From NCBI GenBank assembly GCA_000158155.1, contig DS999406.1:229776-293775 (forward strand): 64,000 bases of DNA. The letters run 5' to 3'. The notes under the pieces are model-generated. The model saw only the letters and a program-made list of their open reading frames with translations. It did no database searches and was not told where the DNA came from. Each line of letters begins with the position of its first letter. The first letter of the stretch is position 1. The position numbers were made by a program, and so were the translations under genes. The stretch comes from a gamma proteobacterium NOR5-3. GTDB lineage: Bacteria; Pseudomonadota; Gammaproteobacteria; Pseudomonadales; Halieaceae. This document shows positions 52,539-62,097 of this stretch, piece after piece.

Positions 52539-53732
52539 CTAACCGGCGATCTTCGATAGGATATCCCGCGCACCCGCCTTATCCAGCATCTTGGGCGGAA
52601 AATACCCCGTGCCCTCGGCTACAGCCAGGTCCACAAGATAATCAAAGTCCTCGGCTTTGATCTTTTCGGAGGTGGCCGGGATACCCGCTTCCTCGCGCAG
52701 TTTGATAACCGCATCAATAAAAGCTCTGGCCTGATCCCGGGCGTTTTGTCCCGGCGCCGCAACACCAATAAGCTGTGCAAGCTCTGCCAGAGGAGCTTCG
52801 GCCTCGGCGGCGCAGTAGTTAAGTACATGGGGCAACACCATCGCGTTCGCCAGGCCATGGGGAATGTGATATTTGCCGCCGAGCTGATGCGCAATAGCAT
52901 GCACAGAACCGACGTTGACCTGATTGATAGCAATACCTGCGTAATAGGAAGCCAGGGCCATGGATTCGCGAGCTTCGGCATCATCGCCCTGATCATAGGC
53001 ACGCTTGAGGTTCTCAAAAATAATGCGGATTGCGCGTTTTGCATGCTCTTTGCTGGTACCCCGATCCCAGCGGCAGATAACGGTCTCTACAGCATGGGTC
53101 AAGGCATCCATGCCCGTTGCGGCGGTAATCGCCGGCGGCATACCCAGCTGCAGGTCCGGATCCAGCGCAGTGGCCCCCATACCCAGACCAGAGCCCGAGA
53201 TAACGCCCTTTTCATGACTGACCGGATCGGAAATCACCGCTCCCATGGTCGCCTCTGAACCTGTGCCGGCGGTGGTGGGAATCGCAAAAAGAGGCAGCAC
53301 GTCGTGCTTAACCTTACCGAAACCAATCCAGTTGCGGGGATCTTCGTCACTGGTGGCTCTAGCCGCGATGAGCTTGGCGCAATCAATGGATGATCCACCG
53401 CCGATCGCCAGCACCACGTCGCTGTTGTGCTTTTTTAACTCGCTCAAACCTGCGGCAACCTGATCAAAGGTGGGGTCCGGTTCTACCCCGTCGTAAAACG
53501 CGATATCGATATCCGCGCCCGCAAAGCCCGCCAGAGCCCGATCAACGATCCCCAATTCCCTGAGCATTTTGTCGGTAACCACTAACACCCGCTTAAAACC
53601 TGAACGGCGGATGTGAGCGCAAAGCTGCGCAGAGCTGCCGGAACCCGCAAAAGCCAGATAGGTCGCCCCCGGAGATGAAGCCGTAAGAATCTTGGCTAGA
53701 ATAAAGAGAAGTGCGTTTTTAATTTTATTCAT
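52539..53732 (-). CDS. Iron-containing alcohol dehydrogenase
   Basis: 397 aa from MNKIKNALLFILAKILTASS; upstream codons in the frame are not convincing. NAD(P) loop AIGGGSSIDCAKLIAA, and the metal site region MDALTHAVETVICRW and GSVHAIAHQLGGKYHIPHGL with the conserved His residues of group III alcohol dehydrogenases. Substrate specificity (alcohol, aldehyde or lactaldehyde type) cannot be read. Convergent with the esterase, divergent from the quinone oxidoreductase. Confidence 0.9.
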   Translation of the reverse strand: MNKIKNALLFILAKILTASSPGATYLAFAGSGSSAQLCAHIRRSGFKRVLVVTDKMLRELGIVDRALAGFAGADIDIAFYDGVEPDPTFDQVAAGLSELKKHNSDVVLAIGGGSSIDCAKLIAARATSDEDPRNWIGFGKVKHDVLPLFAIPTTAGTGSEATMGAVISDPVSHEKGVISGSGLGMGATALDPDLQLGMPPAITAATGMDALTHAVETVICRWDRGTSKEHAKRAIRIIFENLKRAYDQGDDAEARESMALASYYAGIAINQVNVGSVHAIAHQLGGKYHIPHGLANAMVLPHVLNYCAAEAEAPLAELAQLIGVAAPGQNARDQARAFIDAVIKLREEAGIPATSEKIKAEDFDYLVDLAVAEGTGYFPPKMLDKAGARDILSKIAG

Positions 53733-53883
53733 CGTTGTGCTCAAGCCCTGGTCGCGAAAGTAGCGAAGGGTACCAATTCGTATCGTCCTCAGCGAGCGAA
53801 GATGGCTTGCCCTTAAGCGCGTGCAATGCGATGTTGGTAATACCTGATTCCACAGCAACTAAAGCAGGAGGAGAATACGCTCC

Positions 53884-54870
53884 ATGACAGCCATCAAGCG
53901 CCGCTATGTGCATATCAACGAGGCCGACCGCAGTCTCTGTGTAAGAGAAGATCGTGCACCGGTGCCCGGTGCCGAAGAGGTCCTCATCGAAGTGGCTGCA
54001 GCGGGCCTGAATCGCGCCGACGTGCTGCAGCGCAAAGGGCTATATCCACCACCGGCAGATGCCTCGCCGATTATGGGACTGGAAGTATCCGGTACGGTGC
54101 TGGCCTGCGGTGAAGCTGTGCATGACTTTAAGCCGGGCGATGAAGTCTGTGCCCTCACTCATGGTGGTGGCTATGCCAGCCACGCCATAGCGCCACAAAC
54201 CCAGACCCTCCCGGTACCGTCGGGATACAGTCTCAGCGAGGCCGCTGCGCTACCCGAAGCATTGCTCACCGTGTGGCACAACGTGTTTCAACGAGCCGGT
54301 CTCAAGGCAGGCGAAAACGTGCTTATTCATGGCGGTGCCAGCGGCATCGGCACCCTAGGCGTGGGCATTTGCAAAGCCATGGGCGCCACGGTGTATAGCA
54401 CCGCCGGTAGCGCCGACAAATGTCGCCGTATCGAGGCATTGGGAGCCACAAAAGCGTTTAACTACAAAGAGGAAGACTTCGTTGCGGGACTCGACGCACT
54501 GGGCTTGAAAGGTGGAATATCCGTGATTCTGGATATGGTCGGCGGCGATTACATTGGCCGCAACTTTGAAGTTGCCGCACCCGAGGGGCGTATCGTCAAT
54601 ATCGCTTTTCTGCGTGGCTTTAACGCCGAGGTCAATTTTCTCCCGATGCTGATGAAACGGCTGACCCTCACGGGTTCTACACTGCGTGCGCAGTCCGAGG
54701 CACAAAAGGCGCAGATGGTGCGCGAGATCCGCGAGCAGCTGTTCCCACACCTTAATGATGGGTCCATCAAAGTCGTTATCGACAAAGAATTCCCTCTAGA
54801 GGAGACTCAGGCGGCGCAGGACTATATGGAGTCCGGCGTTCACATGGGTAAGATCCTGCTGCACCCCTAG
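53884..54870 (+). CDS. Zinc-less NADPH:quinone oxidoreductase (PIG3/QOR type MDR)
   Basis: 328 aa; AGGAGGAG precedes the ATG. MDR fold without the zinc cysteines: EVAAAGLNRADVLQRKGLYP, GLEVSGTVLACGEAV, the nucleotide motif LIHGGASGIGTLGVGICKAM, and LDMVGGDYIGRNFEVAAPEG. The GLYPPP segment is typical of the PIG3 branch. It reduces quinones with NADPH. It ends 12 bases before the secreted protease gene and may be co-transcribed. Confidence 0.92.
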   Translation: MTAIKRRYVHINEADRSLCVREDRAPVPGAEEVLIEVAAAGLNRADVLQRKGLYPPPADASPIMGLEVSGTVLACGEAVHDFKPGDEVCALTHGGGYASHAIAPQTQTLPVPSGYSLSEAAALPEALLTVWHNVFQRAGLKAGENVLIHGGASGIGTLGVGICKAMGATVYSTAGSADKCRRIEALGATKAFNYKEEDFVAGLDALGLKGGISVILDMVGGDYIGRNFEVAAPEGRIVNIAFLRGFNAEVNFLPMLMKRLTLTGSTLRAQSEAQKAQMVREIREQLFPHLNDGSIKVVIDKEFPLEETQAAQDYMESGVHMGKILLHP

Positions 54871-54882
54871 CCCGTTGCACCT

Positions 54883-57765
54883 ATGCACCCTCGACGCCAT
54901 AGCTACAAAGCACTCGCCGTTACCGCACTGACCTGCGCGCTCTGTGCCTGTGGTGGTGGAGGCGGTGGAGGCGGTGGAGGCAGCAGTACGGCACCTCCGC
55001 CTGCCAATGTGCCTCCGGTAGCAGAAGCCGGTGTCGCGCAAAGCGTCAGTGCCGGTGAACTGGTAACGCTCAACGCCGGGGACAGCCGCGACAGTGACGG
55101 CAGTATTGTCAGCACCGCCTGGTCCCAAAGCGAAGGCCCCACGGTAGAGCTCGAAGGCGCCGATCAGTCTCAGGCGAGTTTTATTGCCCCGAGTCTTGGC
55201 GAAGACCGGGAGCTGGTCTTTACCCTGATCGTTACCGACGATGATGGCGCGACGGCAAGCGACTCCGTGACCGTCACCGTCAGCGCGGCTATGCTCTCAG
55301 AGCAGGTTTCACTCAGTGGCCGCATCGAGCCCTCGGCAAGTCAGAGCCTGGACGGCGATACCAACGACCCTTTCAACCCCTTCCTGAGTAATGATGATCC
55401 CACGCAGCCTCAGTCAATCGCCAACCCCACAACGCTAGGGGGCTATGTTAATGAACCCGGCGCAGGTGCCGAGGGCCGGTCGCAAGTCGCCGGTGATACG
55501 GAAGACTACTTTCTGGTAGACCTCCTTGAAGGGCAAAGCATCAGTTTATTGGTGGCGGAATTTCAGGACGCTGACGCCGATCTGTATTTGTATACAGCCA
55601 CCGGAGAGTTGGTCGATTTCTCCATAGAAACCGGGCCCAGCGAGAGCCTTGTCATTGATCAGAGCGGCAGTTATCTGGTCAACGTATCCATCTTCTCGGG
55701 AGCGACCAATTACACCCTGGCCATTGGTTCGAGTCTGGTCCCGGTGAGCCGCCCGGCCTATGAGGATGTAATCCCGGGTCAGCTTATTGTGTCTTATGCG
55801 CAGTCCGGTGCGCAGACCGAGTCGCCAGAGACATTTGCCCGCCGCCTGCGCATGCGTCAACTGGGCGGCGGCCCCCGCCGGGCTCGCCTCATGGCATTGG
55901 AGGACGCGGGCCAGGACAATCAGCTGATTAACCGCCGCCTGGGTCGGCAGCACTTTCGCTATCAGCAGTTCGCAAAGCCAGAACTGGCAAAACGCTGGCG
56001 TACCTTGATCAGTATCAAGCGCCTGGCGCGCTCCCCGGGCGTGGCGAGTGCCGAGCCGAACTACCGTGTGCGGCCCACGGCATCGGTAAACGACGAAGCC
56101 TACTCGCTGCAGTGGCATTACCCGTTGATCAGCGTGCCGGGAGCCTGGGAAACCACCGTTGGCGACCCCGGCGTCATCGTCGCTGTGGTAGATACCGGTG
56201 TACTGTCCGGTCATCCCGATCTCCAGGGACAGCTGGTAGCGGGTTATGACTTTATACGCGATGCCCGGGAAGCCGCCGACGGTGATGGAATCGACCCCAA
56301 CCCCGAAGAAACCATAGGCGGCGGAGATCCCGCTGCCGTGAATTTTCACGGCACCCACGTGACTGGCACCATCGCAGCCCGGGGTAATAACGGCATCGGC
56401 GTTACCGGCGTGGCTTATGGCGCGCGGGTCATGCCCTTGAGAGCCCTGGCGGCCAGCGGCGGCACGGGATATGACGTCAATCAGGCCGTGCGCTATGCCG
56501 CGGGACTGGAGAACGACTCTGGCACTTTTCCCGACGCTCCTGCGCAGGTGATTAATCTCAGTCTGGGTGGCGGTGGCTTCAGTGCAAGCACCCAGAGGCT
56601 CTACGATGAAATCAACGCGTTGGGCATTATTGTCGTGGCCGCAGCGGGTAACGAAAGCAGTACGTCCCCAAGCTATCCGGCAAGCTACGACAATGTGATT
56701 TCGGTAAGCGCAGTGAATACCCAGCAGCAGATCACCAACTATTCCAATACCGGGAGCGCGATTGACCTGGCAGCACCGGGCGGTGATGGAAGTCAGGACT
56801 TCAACGGTGATGGTTACCCGGACGGGGTGCTCAGCACCGGCGGCGCTGACGGTGAATTTGCCTATACATTCCTGAGCGGCACCTCCATGGCTGCGCCGCA
56901 TGTCGCCGGCGTGATGGCGCTCATGAAAAGCGTTAATCCAAACCTCAGCGCCAGCGACGTAAACAGGCTGCTTGCACAGGGCGACCTCAGCGATGATATC
57001 GGCAGCCCGGGGCGCGACAACCTCTATGGCCACGGCATAATCAATGCACGCAAAGCCATCGAGGCCGCGCTGGCAGAAGCCGGCACCAGCTCCGACAGCG
57101 AACCCCGACTGGGTAGTTCCAGCAGCGCGCTGAACTTCAGCTCATCGCGCACACAGCTGGAAATCGTTTTGCGAAACAGCGGCGGTGGCGATCTGCAAAG
57201 TGTCCGCCTGGCATCCAATGATGCCTGGATCACCACCAGCGCCATTAGCGTGGATGAGCAGGGACTGGGGCGCTATGCGGTTACCGTGGATCGAGACGGC
57301 CTGGCACCGGGCATCTATGAAGGTAATCTTACCGCAAGCTCCAATGCCAACGCGCTTTCTGTGCGCGTTCTTCTATCCGTGACCGACGCCACGGACGCCG
57401 AACTTGGCATCGTCTATCTGCTGCTGTTTGATCCCGCAACAGACGAGGTCGTCGCCCAAACCGCCGTACAGACCAATAGCGACAGCTATGAATTCTCATT
57501 CCCCGACGTCTCGGCAGGAAGCTATCAAATTTTTGCGGGCACCGATCTGGACAACGATCTGCTGATTTGTGACGAGGGTGAAGCCTGTGGCGCCTACCTC
57601 ACCATCGATCAACCACTGACCGTAAACTTTGATCGCAATCGTGACGACCTGAACTTTTCCATTGAGTACCTGTTGGCCTTTCCCGGCGTGGCAGGCGCAA
57701 GCACTCAAAGTAATGGCAGAATACCTGCCTCAAACTTCCTGCAACGAAAAGCGACAGCACCATGA
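54883..57765 (+). CDS. S8 subtilisin-like protease lipoprotein with PKD domain
   Basis: 960 aa. N-terminus ALTCALCACGGGGGGGGGGS is a lipoprotein signal with a Gly spacer. A PKD-like domain follows (about 42-138: ANVPPVAEAGVAQSVSAGEL, SRDSDGSIVSTAWSQSEGPT), then a prepeptidase-type domain (TEDYFLVDLLEGQSISLLVA). The catalytic triad is complete: VAVVDTGV (Asp437), NFHGTHVTG (His489), SGTSMAAPHVAG (Ser668). A C-terminal Ig-like and carboxypeptidase-regulatory-like tail has Asp-rich DNDLLICDEGEACG. It is surface-anchored or released for extracellular protein breakdown. The stop overlaps the mltF start by four bases. Confidence 0.93.
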   Translation: MHPRRHSYKALAVTALTCALCACGGGGGGGGGGSSTAPPPANVPPVAEAGVAQSVSAGELVTLNAGDSRDSDGSIVSTAWSQSEGPTVELEGADQSQASFIAPSLGEDRELVFTLIVTDDDGATASDSVTVTVSAAMLSEQVSLSGRIEPSASQSLDGDTNDPFNPFLSNDDPTQPQSIANPTTLGGYVNEPGAGAEGRSQVAGDTEDYFLVDLLEGQSISLLVAEFQDADADLYLYTATGELVDFSIETGPSESLVIDQSGSYLVNVSIFSGATNYTLAIGSSLVPVSRPAYEDVIPGQLIVSYAQSGAQTESPETFARRLRMRQLGGGPRRARLMALEDAGQDNQLINRRLGRQHFRYQQFAKPELAKRWRTLISIKRLARSPGVASAEPNYRVRPTASVNDEAYSLQWHYPLISVPGAWETTVGDPGVIVAVVDTGVLSGHPDLQGQLVAGYDFIRDAREAADGDGIDPNPEETIGGGDPAAVNFHGTHVTGTIAARGNNGIGVTGVAYGARVMPLRALAASGGTGYDVNQAVRYAAGLENDSGTFPDAPAQVINLSLGGGGFSASTQRLYDEINALGIIVVAAAGNESSTSPSYPASYDNVISVSAVNTQQQITNYSNTGSAIDLAAPGGDGSQDFNGDGYPDGVLSTGGADGEFAYTFLSGTSMAAPHVAGVMALMKSVNPNLSASDVNRLLAQGDLSDDIGSPGRDNLYGHGIINARKAIEAALAEAGTSSDSEPRLGSSSSALNFSSSRTQLEIVLRNSGGGDLQSVRLASNDAWITTSAISVDEQGLGRYAVTVDRDGLAPGIYEGNLTASSNANALSVRVLLSVTDATDAELGIVYLLLFDPATDEVVAQTAVQTNSDSYEFSFPDVSAGSYQIFAGTDLDNDLLICDEGEACGAYLTIDQPLTVNFDRNRDDLNFSIEYLLAFPGVAGASTQSNGRIPASNFLQRKATAP

Positions 57766-59339
57766 ATCTGCAACTAATAAAACAGTTCAGTATGCTTCTG
57801 CTGGCAACGGGCCTGCTCTGCGCCTGTGGAGATAGCCAGTCACTGGAAAGTAACGGTTCGGAACCGCCGGTCACAGCCATGGCGACAGCAGACTCCACCG
57901 GGGAAGACCAGACAACCAGCAGCAACCCAGCACCCGCAGGAGACCTCAACCCCGCCGCGAACCCTGAAGCCCCCGGGCAGCGACGCCGGCTCGGTGACCT
58001 GGATGTCATGGAAGAACATCGGGTTGTGCGCATTCTCACCGTCTATGGTCCGGGGCGCTTCCATCTGGAAGAGGGTCGAGGTGTGGGCATCGTGGCCGAA
58101 ATGGCCGCGCGCTTTGAGGAGCATCTCAACCAGAACCCGCAGCGCAAACACATCAAAGTTTACACGCTGGTAATCCCCGTGGCGCGAGACCAGCTTATTC
58201 CTGCCTTACTCGAGGGTCGCGGCGACCTCATCTCTGCGGGCCTGACGATCACTCCCGAACGGGAAGAAATCGTCGATTTCAGCATCCCCGCGAGCAAACC
58301 CCTCAATGAAATACTGGTCACCGGTCCCAGCGCACCGCAGATCGACAAGCTTGAGGATCTCTCGGGAGAGACCGTCTATCTTCGCGAAAGCAGCAGTTAC
58401 AAAGAAAGCGTTGAAGCACTTAACGCCCGCCTCAAGGCCCAGGGGCTTGCTCCGGTAGATATCGAAGTCATGCCCGGTTCTTTAGAAGACGATGACCTCA
58501 TCGAAATGGTCAATGCCGGACTTCTGCCCTGGGCGGTGGTGGATGACTACAAGCCGCAGGTATGGGAGGGCGTATTCAATGATCTGGTGGTTCGCGAGGA
58601 TCTGGTGTTTCGCAAGGGTGGCCGCACGGCCTGGGCCATGCGAAAAGACAGTCCACTGCTGAAAGCGTCAGTAGATGCCTTTCTCAAGCAAAACCGCGCA
58701 GGCACGCTGTTTGGCAACATTCTCATCAACCGCTACGTCCGCAATTTTGACTGGGCCGGCAACGCTCTGAGCGACCAGGACTATCAGCGCTTCAACGATC
58801 TGCAGCATCTATTTAAAAAATATGGCGATCTCTACGAGATGGAGTACCTGTTCGCAGCAGCCCAGGGTTATCAGGAATCGCGTTTGGATCAGAGCGTCCG
58901 CAGCAACGCCGGAGCGGTCGGTGTGATGCAACTACTTCCCACCACGGCGTCGGACAAAAGTGTTGGCATTCCAGACATTCACGAGGTGGAGCCCAATATA
59001 CACGCAGGCATCAAGTACATGGACTACCTTCGGGACCGTTATTTTTCTGACCCGAAGATCACGCCGTTGAATCAGGCTTTGCTGGCGCTGGGTGCTTACA
59101 ACGCGGGTCCCTCACGCATGATTCGTCTGCGCGCAAAGGCCGAGGAAAGGGGCTACGACCCCAATGTATGGTTTGATAATGTTGAAATCATAGCCGCCGA
59201 AGATATCGGTCGGGAAACCGTCCAATACGTATCCAATATCTTTCGCTACTACCTGACCTACCGCAATGTCGCCAATCAGGAGCTCAAACGCGCAGAAGCC
59301 CGACGCGCTGCCGGTATCAGCGGTGCGCTCGACCCGTAA
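57762..59339 (+). CDS. mltF: Membrane-bound lytic transglycosylase F-like
   Basis: 525 aa lipoprotein (LLLATGLLCACGDSQ). Residues about 80-350 are a solute-binding-protein-3 domain (ISAGLTITPEREEIVDFSIP). About 360-500 is the SLT domain with catalytic Glu in AAAQGYQESRLDQSVRSNAG, VMQLLPTTA and LGAYNAGPSRM. It cleaves peptidoglycan glycan strands with formation of 1,6-anhydroMurNAc at the outer membrane. The start overlaps the subtilase stop (ATGA), an unusual pairing that implies translational coupling. The end overlaps a convergent gene by 23 bases. Confidence 0.94.
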   Translation: MNLQLIKQFSMLLLATGLLCACGDSQSLESNGSEPPVTAMATADSTGEDQTTSSNPAPAGDLNPAANPEAPGQRRRLGDLDVMEEHRVVRILTVYGPGRFHLEEGRGVGIVAEMAARFEEHLNQNPQRKHIKVYTLVIPVARDQLIPALLEGRGDLISAGLTITPEREEIVDFSIPASKPLNEILVTGPSAPQIDKLEDLSGETVYLRESSSYKESVEALNARLKAQGLAPVDIEVMPGSLEDDDLIEMVNAGLLPWAVVDDYKPQVWEGVFNDLVVREDLVFRKGGRTAWAMRKDSPLLKASVDAFLKQNRAGTLFGNILINRYVRNFDWAGNALSDQDYQRFNDLQHLFKKYGDLYEMEYLFAAAQGYQESRLDQSVRSNAGAVGVMQLLPTTASDKSVGIPDIHEVEPNIHAGIKYMDYLRDRYFSDPKITPLNQALLALGAYNAGPSRMIRLRAKAEERGYDPNVWFDNVEIIAAEDIGRETVQYVSNIFRYYLTYRNVANQELKRAEARRAAGISGALDP

Positions 59340-59751
59340 AGACATAAAACAGGTAGCCGCCGAACGCGCCGGCGAGGCATTGCAGGGCAAGACCCAGGGG
59401 CTCTCTTACCGCTGCGATGCCGTTAAGCCCCAAAACCGCTTTCATCATGAGATGCAGCGCCAGAATAGCCGTGGCTCCGGCAAGAACATAGAGATAAAGC
59501 CGGGCCCGGGGCAGGTACCGGCTTAAGCCGGCCGCTATGGGCATCGCCACAAGAAAAGCGATGAGCATCAACGGGAGATAGCTGGTAGTGAGTCCAAGGA
59601 GATCGTGCCAGCTCGCGTGCAGGCGATCGCGTAAAGTAACGGGCATCGCCATGGCTTGTAACTCACCTAAGATGATCTGTGTGGCAAAAATGCTGCCAAC
59701 GACATAAGCACCCAGTACCGCAGGAAAAAACACCATGACCGCACGTAACAT
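59317..59751 (-). CDS. Small four-helix membrane protein, unknown
   Basis: 144 aa from MLRAVMVFFPAVLGAYVVGS; the open frame continues upstream to 59841 but into the opposite gene. Four hydrophobic segments are visible (FFPAVLGAYVVGSIF, YLPLMLIAFLVAMPIAAGL, YLYVLAGATAILALHLMMKA, LGLALQCLAGAFGGYLFYVF). I do not recognise a named family. It is divergent from the PQQ-type dehydrogenase with starts that overlap by 17 bases and convergent with mltF by 23, so it is squeezed between both. Confidence 0.75.
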   Translation of the reverse strand: MLRAVMVFFPAVLGAYVVGSIFATQIILGELQAMAMPVTLRDRLHASWHDLLGLTTSYLPLMLIAFLVAMPIAAGLSRYLPRARLYLYVLAGATAILALHLMMKAVLGLNGIAAVREPLGLALQCLAGAFGGYLFYVFTGRAHR

Positions 59752-60895
59752 TCGAATTCTCCCCTCTTTGCCCAGCGCGCATGATGCCGTGTCGGCGCTG
59801 CGGAAACCACTGCTGCAGTATGGGCGCGCACTGATCGTCACCCTGCTCTGCCTCGGCGCGCAGATAGGCAGCGCACAGGACGACTATCGGCTGCTCACCG
59901 TAGCCGACAACTTACGCTGGCCCTGGAGCATTGCCAGGCTCCCGGACAATAGCTTTTTGATTACCGAACGCGAAGGCCGGCTTATTCACCTCGACAAAAA
60001 TGCCAATCGGCACGTGCTCCAGGGAACGCCAGCCACGGTGTTCGCAGGGCAAGGCGGCTACTTCGATGTCGTGCTGCATCCCAAGTTTGCGAAGAACCGT
60101 TTGATCTACCTGAGCTACGCCGAGGGTGTGGAAAACGCAAATGGCACAGCTGTTTTCAGAGCGAAGTTCGAAGACGGAAGACTCAGTGAGGGGCAACGCA
60201 TACTCCGCGTAGAACCCAACAAAACCACACCCCAACACTACGGTGCAAGAATGCTGTTTCTCGAAGATGAGACACTTCTGCTCACCACCGGCGATGGATT
60301 CGAACATCGCGAGCAAGCGCAAAACCTCAGCAGTGAACTTGGCAAAGTGCTTCGAATCAACGATGACGGCAGCCCCGCAGGCCTTCTGGATGCCGAGGGA
60401 GAGCCGAGCCGCATCTGGACTATGGGACATCGCAACCCTCAGGGACTCGCGGTGGATCCCGGTACCGGAAGTATCTACCTCCACGAACACGGCCCCCGGG
60501 GTGGCGATGAGCTGAATCTCATTGAAGGCGGGGCCAACTACGGCTGGCCCGCCGTCACCCATGGTGTGGACTATAGCGGAGCTTATGTCTCGCCGTTTAA
60601 AAGCGCACCGGGGTTCAAAGACCCGCTGTGGACCTGGGTCCCGAGCATCGCGCCCTCGGGAATGGCCTGGTATGCCGGCAATAATTTTCCTGCGTGGCAC
60701 GGTAGTCTGTTTATTGGTGCGCTGGTCGATCAGGAAGTTCGGCGACTGGAAATGCGAAAGGGCAAAGTCGTCAGGGAAGAGGCCTTATTTGGCGAACTCG
60801 ATAGTCGTATTCGCGATATCCGGGTCTTTGGAGACGATATCTATCTACTCACGGACTCGGAGCAAGGAGCGCTCATTCAGGTTGTGAGCCCGTAA
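59735..60895 (+). CDS. PQQ-dependent aldose sugar dehydrogenase-like (YliI type)
   Basis: 386 aa. Signal region YGRALIVTLLCLGAQIGSAQ. Six-bladed soluble glucose-dehydrogenase fold: LRWPWSIARLPDNSFLITER, GQGGYFDVVLHPKFAKNRL, GDGFEHREQAQNLSSELGKV, MGHRNPQGLAVDPGTGSIYL and HEHGPRGGDELNLIEGGANY (the HGPxGGDE motif). It oxidises aldoses in the periplasm with PQQ. The ATG at 59735 overlaps the divergent gene; a GTG at 59789 would avoid the overlap and still leave the signal region. Confidence 0.92.
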   Translation: MTARNIRILPSLPSAHDAVSALRKPLLQYGRALIVTLLCLGAQIGSAQDDYRLLTVADNLRWPWSIARLPDNSFLITEREGRLIHLDKNANRHVLQGTPATVFAGQGGYFDVVLHPKFAKNRLIYLSYAEGVENANGTAVFRAKFEDGRLSEGQRILRVEPNKTTPQHYGARMLFLEDETLLLTTGDGFEHREQAQNLSSELGKVLRINDDGSPAGLLDAEGEPSRIWTMGHRNPQGLAVDPGTGSIYLHEHGPRGGDELNLIEGGANYGWPAVTHGVDYSGAYVSPFKSAPGFKDPLWTWVPSIAPSGMAWYAGNNFPAWHGSLFIGALVDQEVRRLEMRKGKVVREEALFGELDSRIRDIRVFGDDIYLLTDSEQGALIQVVSP

Positions 60896-60908
60896 TTAAA
60901 GACTAAGG

Positions 60909-60931
60909 CCCGCCGGCAACGTACCGGCGGG
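60909..60931. terminator. Bidirectional hairpin between convergent genes
   Basis: CCCGCCGG (60909-60916) and CCGGCGGG (60924-60931) pair perfectly around CAACGTA. It is 13 bases after the sugar dehydrogenase stop and 11 before the stop of the minus-strand Lys-rich gene. T-richness is modest on both sides. Confidence 0.6.
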
Positions 60932-60942
60932 GTTGCTTACCC

Positions 60943-61608
60943 TTACGCTGCTGTTTTACGCGCTGCTGTTTTCTTCTTGGCGGCCGCTTTCTTTCTGGCT
61001 GGAGCCTTCTTTTTAGCGGGCGCTTTCTTTTTTGCCACCGGCTTCTTGGCCGCTACCTTTTTTCTGGCAGGGGCTTTCTTTTTAGCGGGCGCTTTGCGGG
61101 CTACGGATTTCTTGGCTGCAGCCTTGCGTGGGGTCTTGGCTTTGGCTTTGGCCTTTGCTTTGGTCTTTGGCTTAGCTTTTGACTTTGCTTTTGACTTTGC
61201 CGAGGCTCGTCGCGCTGCCGCCTTCTCTACCATAGCCGCGGCCTGATTGGCGGCCTGGGCTTTGCGAGCTTCCAGGGCCAGATCCGCTCGCATGGGAACC
61301 AGTTTTTCCGCGTAGTCATAGGCGGCTCTGGCAATCTGGCTCACCGTATCACTGAGCTCCTGTACTTGTTTGATCAGCGCGTCTACCCGTTCTCTGTCTG
61401 CACTGCTGCCCTTTTTACGCAGCGAGGCACGGGCTTTCTTCAGGCGGTCATTCGCCACTTTGTGTTTCTTTTTCACCGAGGCGAGTTCTCGCTTTGCGGA
61501 GCCGTGTGCCCGCTCTGTTTCCTTTAGCAAACGTTGGCGAAGCTGCTCTACACGCTTACTCGCCTGTTCTGCCATCTTGGTAGCTTGAGCCAATTCTTTT
61601 TCCAACAT
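60943..61608 (-). CDS. algP: AlgP-like Lys/Ala-rich histone-H1-like protein
   Basis: 221 aa. Residues 1 to about 130 form a coiled coil (LEKELAQATKMAEQASKRVE, RLKKARASLRKKGSSADRER). About 131-221 are KAAA/KAPAKKK repeats (KSVARKAPAKKKAPARKKVA), as in AlgP and H1-like proteins. It should bind nucleic acid and compact or regulate DNA; in Pseudomonas AlgP affects alginate expression. The same composition appears as a tail on the HAD-PlsC protein at 31.3-31.6 kb. Confidence 0.88.
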   Translation of the reverse strand: MLEKELAQATKMAEQASKRVEQLRQRLLKETERAHGSAKRELASVKKKHKVANDRLKKARASLRKKGSSADRERVDALIKQVQELSDTVSQIARAAYDYAEKLVPMRADLALEARKAQAANQAAAMVEKAAARRASAKSKAKSKAKPKTKAKAKAKAKTPRKAAAKKSVARKAPAKKKAPARKKVAAKKPVAKKKAPAKKKAPARKKAAAKKKTAARKTAA

Positions 61609-61849
61609 ACGCGGTACCTTTAGTGTTATTGATTTACCCCATCTCCAGTGTAGGGAGAAAATCAGGATTTGTAACGGTCATTTTTTGATCAGGCTCAACA
61701 CATTCCACACTAAGCATCGCTTTATCGCATAAAGCCCTCCATCGAGCGCAGGCATTCCATGCAGTGCAACGCATCGGTTGTATCCGCTATGAAGCCGGTA
61801 CTATGCTGTTAAGTATGCTGTTGTAACTATTGGAGACAGGGCTTACACC

Positions 61850-62092
61850 ATGACTGAGCCGGACCGCGGATCAAAACCCCGCATGCCCAAAGCCGTACGC
61901 AAACGCCTGCGCGAAGCCGCCGTGGCTAAAGTTCGTCAGGACATTATTCACGCGGGCCGCAATGAAGCGGAATATGCGCAGGAAGATCTTGAGTATCTGG
62001 TGGCAGAAAAAGAAAAGGAGATATGGTCAGGTCTCGGCTGGAAAGGCTTCGGGATCGTAGCCTTACTTCTGGGCATCAACATCGGTATCTGA
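61850..62092 (+). CDS. Small 80-aa protein with C-terminal membrane helix
   Basis: 80 aa from ATG after GGAGACAGG. Basic and coiled N-terminus (KAVRKRLREAAVAKVRQDII), an acidic middle (EYAQEDLEYLVAEKEKEIW), then GFGIVALLLGINIGI as a C-terminal membrane segment. I do not recognise it. The next small gene starts five bases later on the same strand, so the two are probably one unit. Confidence 0.75.
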   Translation: MTEPDRGSKPRMPKAVRKRLREAAVAKVRQDIIHAGRNEAEYAQEDLEYLVAEKEKEIWSGLGWKGFGIVALLLGINIGI

Positions 62093-62097
62093 CGCAG

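Noticed and set aside
55546-57033. Minus-strand open frame of 495 aa inside the subtilase gene
   Set aside because: Antisense to complete catalytic motifs of the S8 protease.
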